64,000 bases of DNA. Origin: Bisporella sp. PMI_857. Lineage: Eukaryota; Ascomycota; Leotiomycetes; Helotiales; Helotiaceae. Under the pieces are notes generated by a model. The model had not been told where the DNA came from. It saw nothing but the letters and a program-made list of their open reading frames with translations, and searched no databases. The translations under genes were made by a program, and so were the position numbers. Within the stretch, counting starts at the first letter, position 1, and the number at the start of each line of letters is the position of its first letter. Shown here one piece after another: positions 22,857 to 34,153 of this stretch. The stretch lies in assembly GCA_021307315.1 (NCBI GenBank), contig JAJSPD010000002.1, forward strand, positions 1-64,000, given 5' to 3'.

Positions 22857-25800
22857 TCAGCTTGGAAAATACCAAACACCGAACAACGAGAAGGAGGCCC
22901 AGTAGTATGGCTGCTTGTACTGGGCTCCCAACACACCCGCACGCATATCTGCAACTGCTCCCCTTACTGCCTGTGCGATATTGATGACACGCACATCATT
23001 TCTCTTTGTATTCCGTGCTATTGCGTCGGCCACCTTAGTGTAAAAGCACTCGCTGAAAACCCTTCCGGCGCGACTTTCTATAGGCCACTGACATCCAAGA
23101 ACTGAAGTAGCGCCAGCATATATGAGAGCAGGGATAACTCCCAGAGGCTCATTTCCAGGCGCTATATGCTGTGTTCCAGAGTCACAACCAATAATCGTGT
23201 GGTGCACCGCACGTCTTGGCGCATTCAAGGCGAATATGTCACTAATAGTCATCAAAGCTTTCCCGTGGTTTTGTGACGCCTCGAGAGTTCCCTTGAGTTG
23301 CTGCTCGCCCGGCGAGAAGTCGTCTTCGCCATCGCTAAGACACAAAGCTGACTCTAGGACTTGGTCTTTATTAAAGATAGCATGGCCATGATAGTGGAGC
23401 CATGTGGAAGTCTCGCACTTTTCGCGAAAGTACGGTTTAGTGACCTTTGTTCCTAATGAGTATGAGCCGGAAATTGTCTGAGCCAGCCGCTCGATATGTT
23501 GGTAGATATGGGTTCGCTCTTTCGGATCAGCCTTATCCTCATAAATACCCATGTATGCAGGCTCAATGGGTCTGGCATAATTCCGAGCTAGCGCTTTGTT
23601 ATCAATTGATATATTCGCTCGAGTGACCGAATGGTGCATCACCGCCTCGCTTGTGGAGTAGACCACCAGATTACGCTCAATTAGAGGCTTCCCTTCAACC
23701 TTTAAACCATGAATAGGAACTTTATTCAGGATATCAGAAGGTGAGAAGATAAGGAGGTCATCTTCGTCAGTGAAATCATCTAGACCGCTGACTAACGCTT
23801 CCATCTCAGCGAGAAAATGGTTGCCATTTTTCCGACTTAACGGGGGCTCGGTGCCTTCGGGAAATTGAAATGCTCTTGAAATCCATCTCTCTACTGTGGA
23901 TACAGAAATTTTAAGTTTCCGCGTCTTTGGAATGCTACCGAATTGTCGAACAAACAGAACTATGGGTGATTCACTGTCTTGAGTGCGCTGTGGAAAGTAC
24001 CACTCCACATATTTCAGTCTTTTCGGGGCAATGCCAGATTTCTCTAATGCGACTTGCATCTCGGGTAACTCCTGACTAGTATCTTGAACTCCCTGCTGAA
24101 TGTTTACGATTTCTGCAAGGAGGGGATTTGCTACCATCTTCATTCTCACCGCCGCTAGCTTTCTGGAGTTGATGATGTGGCTGGCATTGAACTCTCCTAG
24201 AAGTCTTAGAAGTCTCTGTTCTTCCGAGAGGAGCATCGATGCTGCTCTGTCTTTCTTTGTTCTTTCCAGCAGCGCTTGTGGTATCGCTACCCTGGCGCCT
24301 ATAGAACCAGCGAAAGCACGAGCTTTCCCTCTTTGGAGCCACCACCAGGCCGAAGAAGAATCTTTGCGGTCTAGTGACCAATATATACCGATATCATACA
24401 GGTCAAGACTAGCCTGGTTAGCAACAAGCTTTCTTCTGTGCATGAGAGACTGTAGACCCTCTGTGGAATCCACGCTGCGTCTAGTGCGGTCACAAAATTG
24501 CTCGGTTTGTAGTAGTTCTTCCCTGAATTTCTCAACGAGCCCATTTATATGGGTGGTATCGTGACTCATTAGAGCAAATGTTTTGAGCAAATCTGATACG
24601 TATACTGTACAGCTGATTACAAGACCAGCGCCGTCTGTTGCCCGGAATATCTTAAGTGCTTCCCAGCCTAAATCCAGAGCCTCTATTATCAACCCTATAA
24701 CTTCTTTCAGTGCCTGTGGAGATCCATATTTCTTGGTCCTTTGCACCAGAGAGAGCTGGGAGCATGCAAAAATATGAGCCTGCTGTGCGGCACGCAGATG
24801 CGCTTGAGCCTTGGTCAAAAGAGTCACCTGTGGACTCATTTTAATATCTGCAAGGATCTCACGTGCAATTGTGAGAGCGCGCTGAGGATTATGTTCCTTC
24901 ATACAGGTCCTTATCTCAGTATTCACAGCTTGATCGCGTTTCAGAATATTAGATTTTGGTATATGCTTTTTCGCTCGCTCTATCCAGGATCTCTCTTCAG
25001 CTACCAAAGCAGGGCCATGTCTTTGGGAACCACGCCAATTTAGAAGCTCAGCGATTTGTAGACATTTTGCTACCTTGCCGTCAAGATATCCATTCCTTGC
25101 GTTACTCTCAGCCCACGCCGTAAGTTGCGTAATTGCAGCCTCGACCCTGCCAGCCCCCCCGCTTGAAATAGAGGGTTGTGCTCTAGCGAAGACAGCTTGA
25201 TGAACGCCAAGGTTCAGAGCCGCATTTGAACAGTCCACATACGAATGGCTGGTCTTTGCTATTATCAGGGCATTCTCTGCCCAGCGCAGTGCTTGTTCAT
25301 GATCACCAAAGTTGGCATAGGTGTTGCTAAATAAAACGGCCATGCGACTTTGCGTTTTCGGCCCAATCTCTTGGGGCATCTTGGTGAAGTATGCTAAATA
25401 GGCTTCTATTGGCCGCACTGCATAGCCCACCTCCGTTGCTTTCGAAACGGCTTGGCTAATTGAGTGAAACAAGGAAGCTTGTTTGAGTAGCTCACTGCCA
25501 GATCCTTGGATCGCGGTCTCCATCAGCTCAAGAGCATCTGCAACCTCATTGTGGTAGCTTTTGAGTATCAACTCTGGGGACAGTGCCATAGCGAGCACTC
25601 GAATGCCGTCTTGAAGATTTCCCGCTGCCAAATAGCGCTTTGCAATGGGGATCTTAAGAAGAAAGCGATCGCCAGCAGAAATGTTTGGGATCAGCGAAAT
25701 TCTCAACTCGTCAATGGCTATGCAGCCGTAAGTATGGTTGATGGCGTTGAATATGTCTGAAGCCTCTCGGAAATCATGATCATGTAGCATTTTGGAATCT

Positions 25801-26787
25801 CCATTCGCTAGTCCGACTTTCATTTTTATCTCACCAATGTCAACCAATGTCATCGCCCTTTCCGCTTGCCAGCTAGATTTGGCCATCCTTGTCAGAAATA
25901 GCTCCAAAATCTTCAGAGCTACATCTTGGTTGTGAATAAGGCTGATACGGAAGGTTATCAGTAGCCTAGATACTCTGATCCATCCTTCAGAGTCAGCATA
26001 CTGCTGGAGTCTCTCCATTTGCTCTACAGCTGCCCTCTTAACAGATTCTGCTTCATAGAATCCTTGCTGAGCAGATTCTACGATAATCTTCCAATAATAT
26101 AGGCTTAACAATGTCTGTGGAAAGAGATATGTCAGTCCTTTGAATCTACATTCAAGTGTGGAAGAATATTACTCTTGATTCGGACATCTTGGGTCCAAGT
26201 TGTAGTTTCCGGACATTCTTGGACAATAAGGAGACCCTCCCGCCAAGCTTAGTTACTGTTTTATAGTCTAGAATTTCTACATTAATCAATATTTAGTAAG
26301 TTATCGTTATTTTACCTCTGCAGAGTCTGTTTTATGAGTAAGAATTGTGTCAAAACGAAGCATATGCATAGAATTTGACACAATGGAAACGGGCTCATAG
26401 AACAGACTTCATGAAAATGACCTGCTCACCATCTTCCAGATGCCAGAGTTTGCCAATACGTCGAGCTGTAGCCAAGCTTGTCTTGAACAACCCATATCGC
26501 TGAATGTCAACGTATGCGCTTAAAATCTCCAAGCAGGCAATTTCTTCTCCCGAACCAAGTTGTTGCCTATCATTTTGTGATATACTGAGAAGATGTTTGC
26601 AAGCATCATCGGCTAGGATATATTGTCCTTGCGTTAGGTAGAACTCGGTTATTGCTATGACCACGTCAGGCTCGGTTTTGTAGATGGCGGCAAGCGACTG
26701 AATGTACTTGTGGCCAGCCACAAATTGTCCTTTGGAAAGAAGTTCTCGGATATACTCCCGGATTTCCTCCGGATGGTTGCGTCTCAT
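22857..26787 (-). CDS. TPR-CHAT protease-like protein, 2 exons
   Basis: Exon 1 is 26430-26787 and exon 2 is 22857-26137. A GTGAGC donor and a TTCAAAG acceptor give a 292-bp intron and 1212 residues. About 800 residues are helical repeats of TPR type (for example the ALRWAENALIIAKTSHSYVDCSNAALNLG region, and AYANFGDHEQAL-like text). The C-terminal 300 residues are a CHAT domain, a caspase/separase-fold cysteine protease module. It shows WLHYHGHAIF (catalytic His about 1038) and TIIGCDSGTQ (catalytic Cys about 1104), then a GVIPALIYAGATSVLGCQWP core and a C-terminal YYWASFSLFGVW end. Both catalytic residues are present, so activity is plausible. CHAT proteins with TPRs act as regulated proteases in bacteria, and in fungi they occur in cell-death type gene sets; that role here is inference. 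The exon join is the weakest part: exon 1 has an in-frame stop soon after the chosen donor. Confidence 0.8.
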
Positions 26788-27615
26788 AATGATTTCGCAA
26801 TTGCCAAAGAATCTCTAAGGAACGTCTATATACCGCGGCAACAAACTGCTAAAAATAAAAAATAAAAGAGTACAATAATTAAGAAGGGGCACTTAGTGCG
26901 ACATTCAAAAGGAAAAGAAGAGTGTCGTATCATTCCACCGCATTTCCAACATTTAGTAAAGTACTGCATGTCAGATCTCAACGAAGCATCGCATTTCCAA
27001 CAGAAGCTATTTAGAGCATAGCTGGCGCTGGCTCCTGAATTGGCGCTTAGCTACTGGCTTAGGGCCCCGCTCCCCTGAAAAGCAGCCATTGACAGCATTG
27101 TGCGACGGCCTTGGCAAATGGTTGGCCGTCAGCGAGGGTCAATAAAAAGTTCATACATTCATAAGGTTGGCAGCAAATCTGAAACCACTTATGCGCCTAT
27201 GCAGGTAAATATTCTCGATTTTGTTCATTTTGTAAGCTAGTTCGAAAGCTGAATTGGGTGATATCAGGCAAGCGGACTTCTGAGTTGGACCATTCCATAT
27301 GACACAGCCTTAAAGTATGAAAACATTTGCGAGTCTTTGAAAGGACTGTGCTAACTATGCTTGAGCTTCGAGAAACCTCTGAAGAATTCCTAGAGGCCAA
27401 AATAGTAGGGAAACTGTAATGAGCGGAAACTTTTAGGCCGAAACTGTTGGCTTCTCTAGCTGTGCACCGGCGACTATCAGCAAGAAGGGAGCCGGATAGT
27501 CACAGCTACATAGATATATCACGGCTAAAAGCCACAAGACGACATTCGCACATATGAATCAGGTCAAAATGCGATGTACTCATATCACTCAGAGAAAGCA
27601 ATCAATACCGGCACG
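26788..27615. other. Divergent intergenic region
   Basis: It lies between the minus-strand TPR-CHAT gene and the plus-strand hydrolase gene and should contain both promoters. No gene is seen. Confidence 0.4.
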
Positions 27616-28668
27616 ATGGCGTCTCATGCTGTCTTCCCAGACCCTAAGGTCTACCTCAAGGACAAACCAGGTGTTTTCCCCGAGCCTGTCATTGCCTCTC
27701 CTCCTCTAGGTCACCAACAGACTTTCATCATTCTACATGGACGCGGGTCGACCGCAGCAAAACTTGGTCCTCCACTTCTAGCTACCATTGCCTCCTCCAC
27801 CAACCAGACTATCCAACAAGCCTTTCCTCACGCCAAACTCGTCTTCCTCACAGCCTCTAAAATTCGCGCTAAGATATACAAGCGCGCGTATACGCACCAA
27901 TGGTTTGATGAGTGGCATATGGAAGATCGAGTTACTCATTGGGATCTGCCAGTCGAGGGCTTGAAGAAGAGTATCTCATATGTGGCCGATGTCTTGCGGA
28001 AGGAGATTGCGATCATTGGAAGAGAGAACGTTGTGCTTTGGGGATTGAGCCAGGGATGTGCTACATCCTTGGCTACACTACTCACTTGGGATAATGAACC
28101 GTTTGGAGCTGTAATTGGGATGTGTGGATATTTACCGTTGGCAAATTTGATTGAGGAAGTTTCTGAAAGCAGAAGTTTTGGATCACCTAAAACGGTGCCC
28201 TCGAGGGTTGGGAGTGAGGAAGATGATGACGGAGTAGAGGAAGGTATGAAAAGAATTAGTGAGGATCCGGATGAGGATCTATTTTACCCCCCTGCAGGTG
28301 AAGATACTAGCGATGATCCTTTCTCGCCATTCGACGATGATATCAACTCTACGACTGACCTTCAATCTTCTTGTGACAGAGCTGAGTTTGACCTCCCGAC
28401 CGAAGCAATTATACGGTTCAGGGAAGGGCTCGTCATGGAGCAACATTTAGCAATGTCTTTCCAAAAGATCCCAATATTCTTGGGTCATGGAGACATGGAT
28501 GAGAAGGTCTCGTTAGACCTTGGGCTACAAGCCAAAAAGTGTCTAGCATATGTCGGCGCCAATGTCCAGATGGAGACATACGCAGGATTAGGCCACTGGT
28601 TTTCAGAAGACATGATTAGTGATATCTTTTTGTATCTCCACAGGAAGCTTACGCCTAAAACAATCTAG
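27616..28668 (+). CDS. Acyl-protein thioesterase / carboxylesterase-like alpha/beta hydrolase
   Basis: A single exon. From the Met at 27616 it is 350 residues; an in-frame Met 14 codons earlier (27574) is possible but the extension looks non-conserved. It is an alpha/beta hydrolase of the phospholipase/carboxylesterase family: TFIILHGRGSTAAK forms the oxyanion region, GLSQGCAT holds the nucleophile Ser145, GHGDMDEKV the acid (Asp293 or 295), and GLGHWFS the His327. An acidic, proline-containing stretch at about residues 198-250 is inserted between the core strand after the nucleophile and the acid loop. It makes the protein longer than the usual 220-240 residue thioesterases. No signal peptide, so it is probably cytosolic. 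Fatty-acyl thioester or ester hydrolysis is expected; substrate unknown. Confidence 0.85.
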   Translation: MASHAVFPDPKVYLKDKPGVFPEPVIASPPLGHQQTFIILHGRGSTAAKLGPPLLATIASSTNQTIQQAFPHAKLVFLTASKIRAKIYKRAYTHQWFDEWHMEDRVTHWDLPVEGLKKSISYVADVLRKEIAIIGRENVVLWGLSQGCATSLATLLTWDNEPFGAVIGMCGYLPLANLIEEVSESRSFGSPKTVPSRVGSEEDDDGVEEGMKRISEDPDEDLFYPPAGEDTSDDPFSPFDDDINSTTDLQSSCDRAEFDLPTEAIIRFREGLVMEQHLAMSFQKIPIFLGHGDMDEKVSLDLGLQAKKCLAYVGANVQMETYAGLGHWFSEDMISDIFLYLHRKLTPKTI

Positions 28669-29227
28669 ATCAACAACCCGATATAGGTTTTCCAGAATTC
28701 TGTCAGATTCAAAGCAAAGAATATGCTAGTGCGTATGAAAGCTTGTATTTCTCACCCAGTCGAATTGACATTTATACCATTCGCGCGATCAATTTGAAAG
28801 TCAATCTAGCCTAGGTTGATATCATCCAATTCCCATAGCAATAAATGGTAGAAAGGTTCCGACCAGAAGTCACGCCCTCAAGTTTCATGATGCCGAAAAC
28901 TGTTTTGAGGTAAGACGAAATCAAGATCTTAAAACATATGTAGCACCAGTTCTTGGCCTAGAGGTAGGAAAATGCCGTCCAACCGCGTTCATTCTTTGAC
29001 AAGGGGAAGTTTGCCAATCCTTAATTATGCGGCATTAAGACTAGATCTGCTAAGTATACTGATCCACCCTAGACAAAGCCCATCGTGTATACACAGCCTT
29101 CTCTACCTGGCAAGGTATGACCACATACTGGTGGCTGATTCGGTAGTGCGAATTCACCGAGTACGAATGAGTGTACAGAAGTACTAAGATTTCCTCACCT
29201 TTTCTCCTTATATTTACCTTCAGCAAC
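28669..29227. other. Intergenic, nothing recognised
   Basis: It is upstream of the DUF6594 pseudogene. A 71-codon ORF at 28972-29187 has no supporting features. Confidence 0.4.
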
Positions 29228-29582
29228 ATGGAAGGCTATTCGAAGTTCGCAAAGTTTCAGGGAGCGTATCCTGAACTGATGATATACCGGCGTTTTCTAA
29301 CCTTAACACCCCGAAATCTACTATATTTACAAGCAGAACTCGTAGATCTAGAAGAGAAGCTTGATTGAAAGACATACCAAAGATGACATAGCTTCCTCAG
29401 ATCTACTTATAAGGGCGGATCCGCGATTGGTATAGTCTGAGCCCGCCAACCAATGGGACTAATAATTCTCAATGGCATACGATATTGTGTGTGAGACAAA
29501 AGCTGCGAGAATATAGTAAGCAGGAAACTATGATCCCTTGAGAATACGTACATCGTGCTGATCTAGAACAGATGAATACCTG

Positions 29583-30672
29583 TGTTGAACGGTATATAAG
29601 GCGCATTAACATTTCGGCAAGCATGTGCTTTTTGCCGTTTAACAGTTATGAGCCCGGCCCGGGCTGTACGCACCCAGAAAAGAATAGATTTGATTCGTCA
29701 ATTGCCATAGGAGGCTAGATACTTGGAGCTGTGAGCAAGGAGGAGAACCTCATTCACAACCTCAAAACCATATCAATTGATCTGCGAGTTGGCATACTCA
29801 GAGTTCAATACAGGTAATATCATCAGGATGTCTGCGGAAAGCAATCCTTCAAAGATAAAGCTAACCACCACGTTGAATTGGGTGGATTAGTACAGAGAAG
29901 TCGAGCGCGGAAGTAACCTACTGGGTATCTGGGAATACTGTGATCCTCGAGAACCATTAGCTGGAGAAATACTGAAGAGTTTACCAAAAGTTCCGGAGCT
30001 TCCTAATTACTCAGATGTAAAAAAAGAAGCAAACACGATATTAGACCTCGACGACACCGAATTAAAGAAGTATACAATCCTTTGTTCCGAGAATACACAA
30101 AGGAGAAATGAAGCAAAGGAAGTGATAAAGAATCACAGGAAGCTTATGATTTTCATCACAGATTCTCTTTCTCTCAATGCCCAACCGCACACAAAGGGAG
30201 CTTACGAAGTGAAAGAACCGTTACGGCTACTACAGGCCCGTTATGCTTCTACCAACTACGCCCGCAAACAAGAGGTGATCCGGAAATAGAATAATCTTGA
30301 AGTGTAGAACAAAAAAAGGAACGTAGAGCTATGACTTTCAGATTAGGAGGCCACATACCGAGAGGCAACAGACTTAAGCCTATATCAAATCATCTCGGAG
30401 AATCAAGCACAATTAGATTTTATACAAGCTATCAATGGATTAGATTCCGCTTTTGCAGGAGCACTGGATCTGCAAATAGAGCAAAAAATTCTATAAGAAG
30501 GAGAAGTACAATCTCTTTATCACCTAATAGAGTTGTTCAGGAACTACATCAGGAAACGCAACCTCGACAACCCCAATTCTTATTCATCCTTCTCAGCGTT
30601 CAAGGGACAACAGCTGGAGGAGAACAAAGAATCTCAGCCGAAATGTTAATGCGCCTTATATACCGTTCAACA
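29583..30672 (+). mobile_element. Partial Copia-type retroelement with 36-bp inverted ends
   Basis: It is 1090 bp long and inserted in a DUF6594 exon. The first 36 bases (29583-29618) are the exact reverse complement of the last 36 (30637-30672), starting TGTTGAACGG and ending CCGTTCAACA. The flanks are ACCTG (29578-29582) and GCCTG (30673-30677), a 5-bp target duplication with one A/G difference. The left part looks like a 5' LTR of about 230 bp (29583-29812) with a TATATAAGG box, followed by a GGTAATATCATCAGG primer-site-like stretch. Then a Gag frame runs from the ATG at 29828, with LTTTLNWVD, GIWEYCDP and LIELFRNYI text. No protease, integrase or RT is present. The right end is an inverted LTR terminus, not a 3' LTR, which suggests a rearranged or self-integrated copy. 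Confidence 0.75.
29828..30647 (+). pseudogene. Copia Gag-like pseudogene with stops at tryptophan codons
   Basis: One continuous plus-strand frame starting MSAESNPSKIKLTTTLNWVD. It resembles the Gag N-terminal region of Copia elements (GIWEYCDP, then REATDLSLYQIISENQAQLDF and LIELFRNYIRKRN). Internal stops occur at 29888 and at 30287, 30305, 30326 and 30338 approximately. Each fits a Trp TGG changed to TAG or TGA, which is G-to-A on this strand. One more stop (TAA) near 30497 fits Gln CAA. No frameshift is needed. The frame ends inside the right inverted repeat. Confidence 0.7.
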
Positions 30673-31480
30673 GCCTGGTCTTGCATCCACAGCTCGCGAC
30701 TTTCGGCCGACCAGAAGACGGAACTTTGAGCTATCTGCAAGGGTGGCTAGTTGATCCAAAACAAGGCAATTATCCGCTTGCGGGCCTTGACCGAAATGTT
30801 TGGAAAATTTCAAAAGATCTAATCGTCTTAAGACCAAGCCTTATTGGTGACATTTTCACGCAATTGATAGGAATGAGGATTATTGAGTATTACCACGCGT
30901 TTATTGGCTCTAAACGGCCTGCAACTGATGCAGAGAATGGCATGCGTGAATACAAAGACAAAACTATCTTGCGAGTTACACATATTATCGGAACGATCGT
31001 AGCTTTGTTGATGCCTGTTACCGCTATTATTGTACTGTATTCTATCCATAATATGTGGATGAGGTTCGGAATGGTAGCTGTATTTACGGTACTATTGTCG
31101 TTGGTATTGTTGATTATTACAAATGGAAAAAGAATAGAAGTATTTGCTGCTACTGCTGCGTACGTATGCTTAAGCCTGAATTCAATTTTTTATTAATTGC
31201 TCGCTGACAAGTGGAGCCTTAACAGGTTCACGAGTGTGCAGGTAATTTTCGTAGGAAGCAGCTCTATTTAACTGCCATCATATGTGTGAAATGATAAAAG
31301 TTGATAGTCAATGAAAATATATTAATAGATCACTTCCCCTATACCCCAGCTAAGTCTATCCACTTCTGGTTGAAGCCCTGCGGATTTTCGCTCCTCCCCA
31401 AATGTTCTGCCTCAGCGGCGGCTTTCTTTCTCTCTCTTCTCTATCAGCAGCTAGTCTTCTTTTTTCCTCATGGCTTAGTG

Positions 31481-33458
31481 TTAGGAGACTATAGGGCAAA
31501 TGCCGTTACTAAGAAATGAGTTCATACCTTCCGTAGATTTCTTCTTCCCCTTATTTTTTACCGAACGAATCATTAACGGTCCTGGCCGACTATGGACCCT
31601 ATTTACGAACTCCTGGTTCATGAGCAAATTAATCCCATCATCAATGTACTTTACAACCCGAAAATTTTCTACATGATAGTGATTCTCTGCTGCTTCCTTT
31701 CGATTAAGTGTTCCAGAATATTTAATCTGAACCCTTCCTCCTGCCTCTGATTCTGCACCATCAAAACCAACAAGAGTTATCGAGTCCTCTGTTGGAATAG
31801 CACCCACAAAATCTGCTTGACTCTGTGTGATGAGATTCTCTCCTCGATTTCTAGTATCTAGAAGTAAGTTGGAAAATTGGTACTGCCTATCATCTGCTTG
31901 TTTGTAGATGAGGATCCCCTGCTTCTACGATCCATTTCTCGCATGCATCGACTTTGAAGTAGCTACCGTGCCGTTCGGGGTTTGCTTCAGAACATAGTGG
32001 CTAAGGCCAATATGGGTAGTGTCACTATCGAATTGTAGTTCCCCAAGAATCACTTCTCCAGTAGCATATGCCTCAGCATTGTTGTATTGAACAGGGCCTA
32101 GAGTTGGTATTGCGTAACTCTATGCGCGTGAATATTCGCCTATGTCATAATTAATAGTCTCGATATCAGTACGGCGATGATAGGAAGAATTTTCCAGATA
32201 CCGGATGGAACGATCAGATTGGTAGGAAGGTTGTTGGTAGCTACGAGATATTCTTTCTCTCAATCTCCTAGACCCCGAGGAATTATTTTCATGTTAATTG
32301 CAGTCATTGTTTTCAGGTTGGTAGGAAGGTCGACTAGGTTGAGCACCTTCAAAAGGAGGCGGCCGCGAGTCCGAGGGAACAGCATTTGATAGACTAGCAG
32401 CCGCACTTGCAAGTAGCAAGATTCCGACTGATTTCAAGTAACCTCCCCAGTCTGGTAATTTTTCTTCTGGGTGAATCCTCAGAAAATTCTCCCAAAATGT
32501 GCGTATGGTAGGACCTGACTGCTTTAATATACCCAGATTTCTGACCTTGATATTCATCTCCACATGGTTCTTTTTAGCGTAATTGGTCAATGAAGGATTT
32601 GAAAAGGATTTGTACGGCTCGCAGAGCTGGAATTCGACGGCCTTCAATGCCGGACCATTCTGTTCATCTCAGAGAGCGTTATGGTATAAGAAGCCGTGAC
32701 TCTCAAGATGTATACCTCGTGGATGTCCATAACAGGAACTGACTAGGAGGCAGATGCAACACTTGTCATTCCTTTGGGCCACGATGAAGCGTCTTGTATG
32801 GAAGTATACCTGTTCTCCACCCGTGGTAACAGACGACTCGTGGTAATTATCCTTTGATCCGTCATCATCCGAAGAAGTTGATGATTCATTCCATAATACC
32901 TCAAAAATTCGGCCTATGAGGAAGAAGAGTTTCCAGTCATTCTTCCCAACAGTATATTTCAGGTCCGGGAACTTTGCATCCCAGTGAGTCCGACGTATTA
33001 CTGGAATAGTAGTAATAGAGGTGGGACCTGAGAATCTCTTAGTTGATGGCTCCTGGTGGCCTGTGGAGCGCCCCGTTGCGTAGCCTATAGCCGTGAAACC
33101 ATTATACTCATTCGGAACTGTAAAGTTCATAGTCGCTTTAGCAAGGGTGGTGTCTGTATAGCTGTGGCTGGTAGCCTGCCCAAGGATATTGGATGATCTT
33201 CCTTCTTCTGCCACCGAATGATCCTGGGATTGATGTGAAGCGTATGAATCGTGTGTATTAGACCTGAGGCAATTATCGTGTTCATCATCTTGATTAGTCT
33301 CTGTGCCATTTACAACATACCCGCCTTGAAATGACTGCGATTACTGCGAAGCTGAGGACCTATATGGGCAAGTTAGCTTATATTGGTGGTCGGTATGACG
33401 CTCACACGCACTGACGATCTCTCCGTCTTTGCGAAAGTTGTCCCACCGCCTCAAGCAT
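31481..33458 (-). pseudogene. DUF6590-domain protein pseudogene with in-frame nonsense codons
   Basis: One minus-strand frame can be followed from about 33458 to the stop at 31481, interrupted only by single stop codons. They are TAA 33341-33343, TGA 32669-32671, TAA 32294-32296, TAG 32120-32122 and TAG 31925-31927. The part between the first two holds a DUF6590-type domain (FFLIGRIFEVLWNE, then YFHTRRFIVAQRNDKCCICL and HLESHGFLYHNAL), which continues beyond the TGA (LTNYAKKNHVEMNIKVRNLG). After that come a Pro/Ser/Tyr/Arg-rich linker and a C-terminal part ending in a basic KNKGKKKS stretch. Upstream, CERHTDHQYKLTCPYR resembles a degenerate C2H2 finger. All five stops can come from Arg CGA or Gln CAA/CAG by C-to-T. 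DUF6590 function is unknown. Confidence 0.75.
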
Positions 33459-34153
33459 TAGCTACGGCGAGGATAAGCGCCGAGTTTTTCCGACATAATA
33501 TTAGCCTCGTGCAAAGTTTGCTCTCCTGCTCCCAGCACCGGAATAAACTTGATATTACTATACTAGAATATAAGTTGCTGTAGCTTATAATAATAGTGAC
33601 ATCGAACGGTAAAACTACCAGAAGTTCCTCCCTCAATCTGTCTAGATTCTAGAACGAAAAGTGCTATAGTCATACCGTAATTCATGGCAGCAGGACAACG
33701 AATCGTTGACAGCTGAATAGGTGGTTGCGGTTGAGCACCCTGTTAACGCTATTCTGATTGGCGCGTTACGGAACTAGACGAAGAAGAAATGGGGTATCGG
33801 GCGTTCTTTGTGCTCCAATAAAAGCAAAGATGCATCGGTTGACCTGCCATTAAGGCGTGTCTGGAATTTCGCAGGTGCTTCAATACTGTGAAACCCGGCA
33901 ACCTTAAGCAGCAAGAATGTCCACGAACCCCTACTTTATATTCCGAAACATAAGCCAACAATTCGAGAAGTCTCTGACAAGTAACCCAAAGTATTCTCCA
34001 AAACGATATTAAATTAGTGAATCGTAATTACATATTCCATGGTGTACCTGTCTTCATTGTCACCGAGGACCGCACAAAGACAAAATTGCTGGAGACAGGA
34101 TCTACAACAAGATTTGACTAGCGCCAGAGGCTCATCAAATTCCCACTGATATT
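33459..34153. other. Intergenic, nothing recognised
   Basis: It lies between the DUF6590 pseudogene and the PLD-family gene, both on the minus strand. Only short ORFs in unrelated frames are present. Confidence 0.4.

Larger units (their letters stand above)
29228..31271 (+). pseudogene. DUF6594 membrane protein gene, broken by frameshifts and a retroelement
   Basis: The N-terminal part MEGYSKFAKFQGAYPEL...LLYLQAELVDLEEKL (29228-29363) is the DUF6594 signature. The frame then slips by +1 near 29367 (into DDIASSDLLIRADPR) and again by +1 near 29430 (into DWYSLSPPTNGTNN). The text QWHTILCVRQKLREY follows, with a GT-AG intron at 29516-29571. The next exon (EYLVLHP...) is split at 29582 by the element at 29583-30672 and resumes at 30678 with LATFGRPEDGTLSYLQGWLV. 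The C-terminal part keeps the family's two membrane helices (ALLMPVTAIIVLYSIHN and MVAVFTVLLSLVLLI), a KRIEVFAATAA motif, and a last intron 31160-31225 before FTSVQVIFVGSSSI. With the insert removed and the shifts ignored the gene reads through, so loss is fairly recent. DUF6594 function is unknown. Confidence 0.85.

Noticed and set aside
23122..24777. Plus-strand ORFs inside the TPR-CHAT gene
   Set aside because: They are antisense shadows of a long conserved coding exon.
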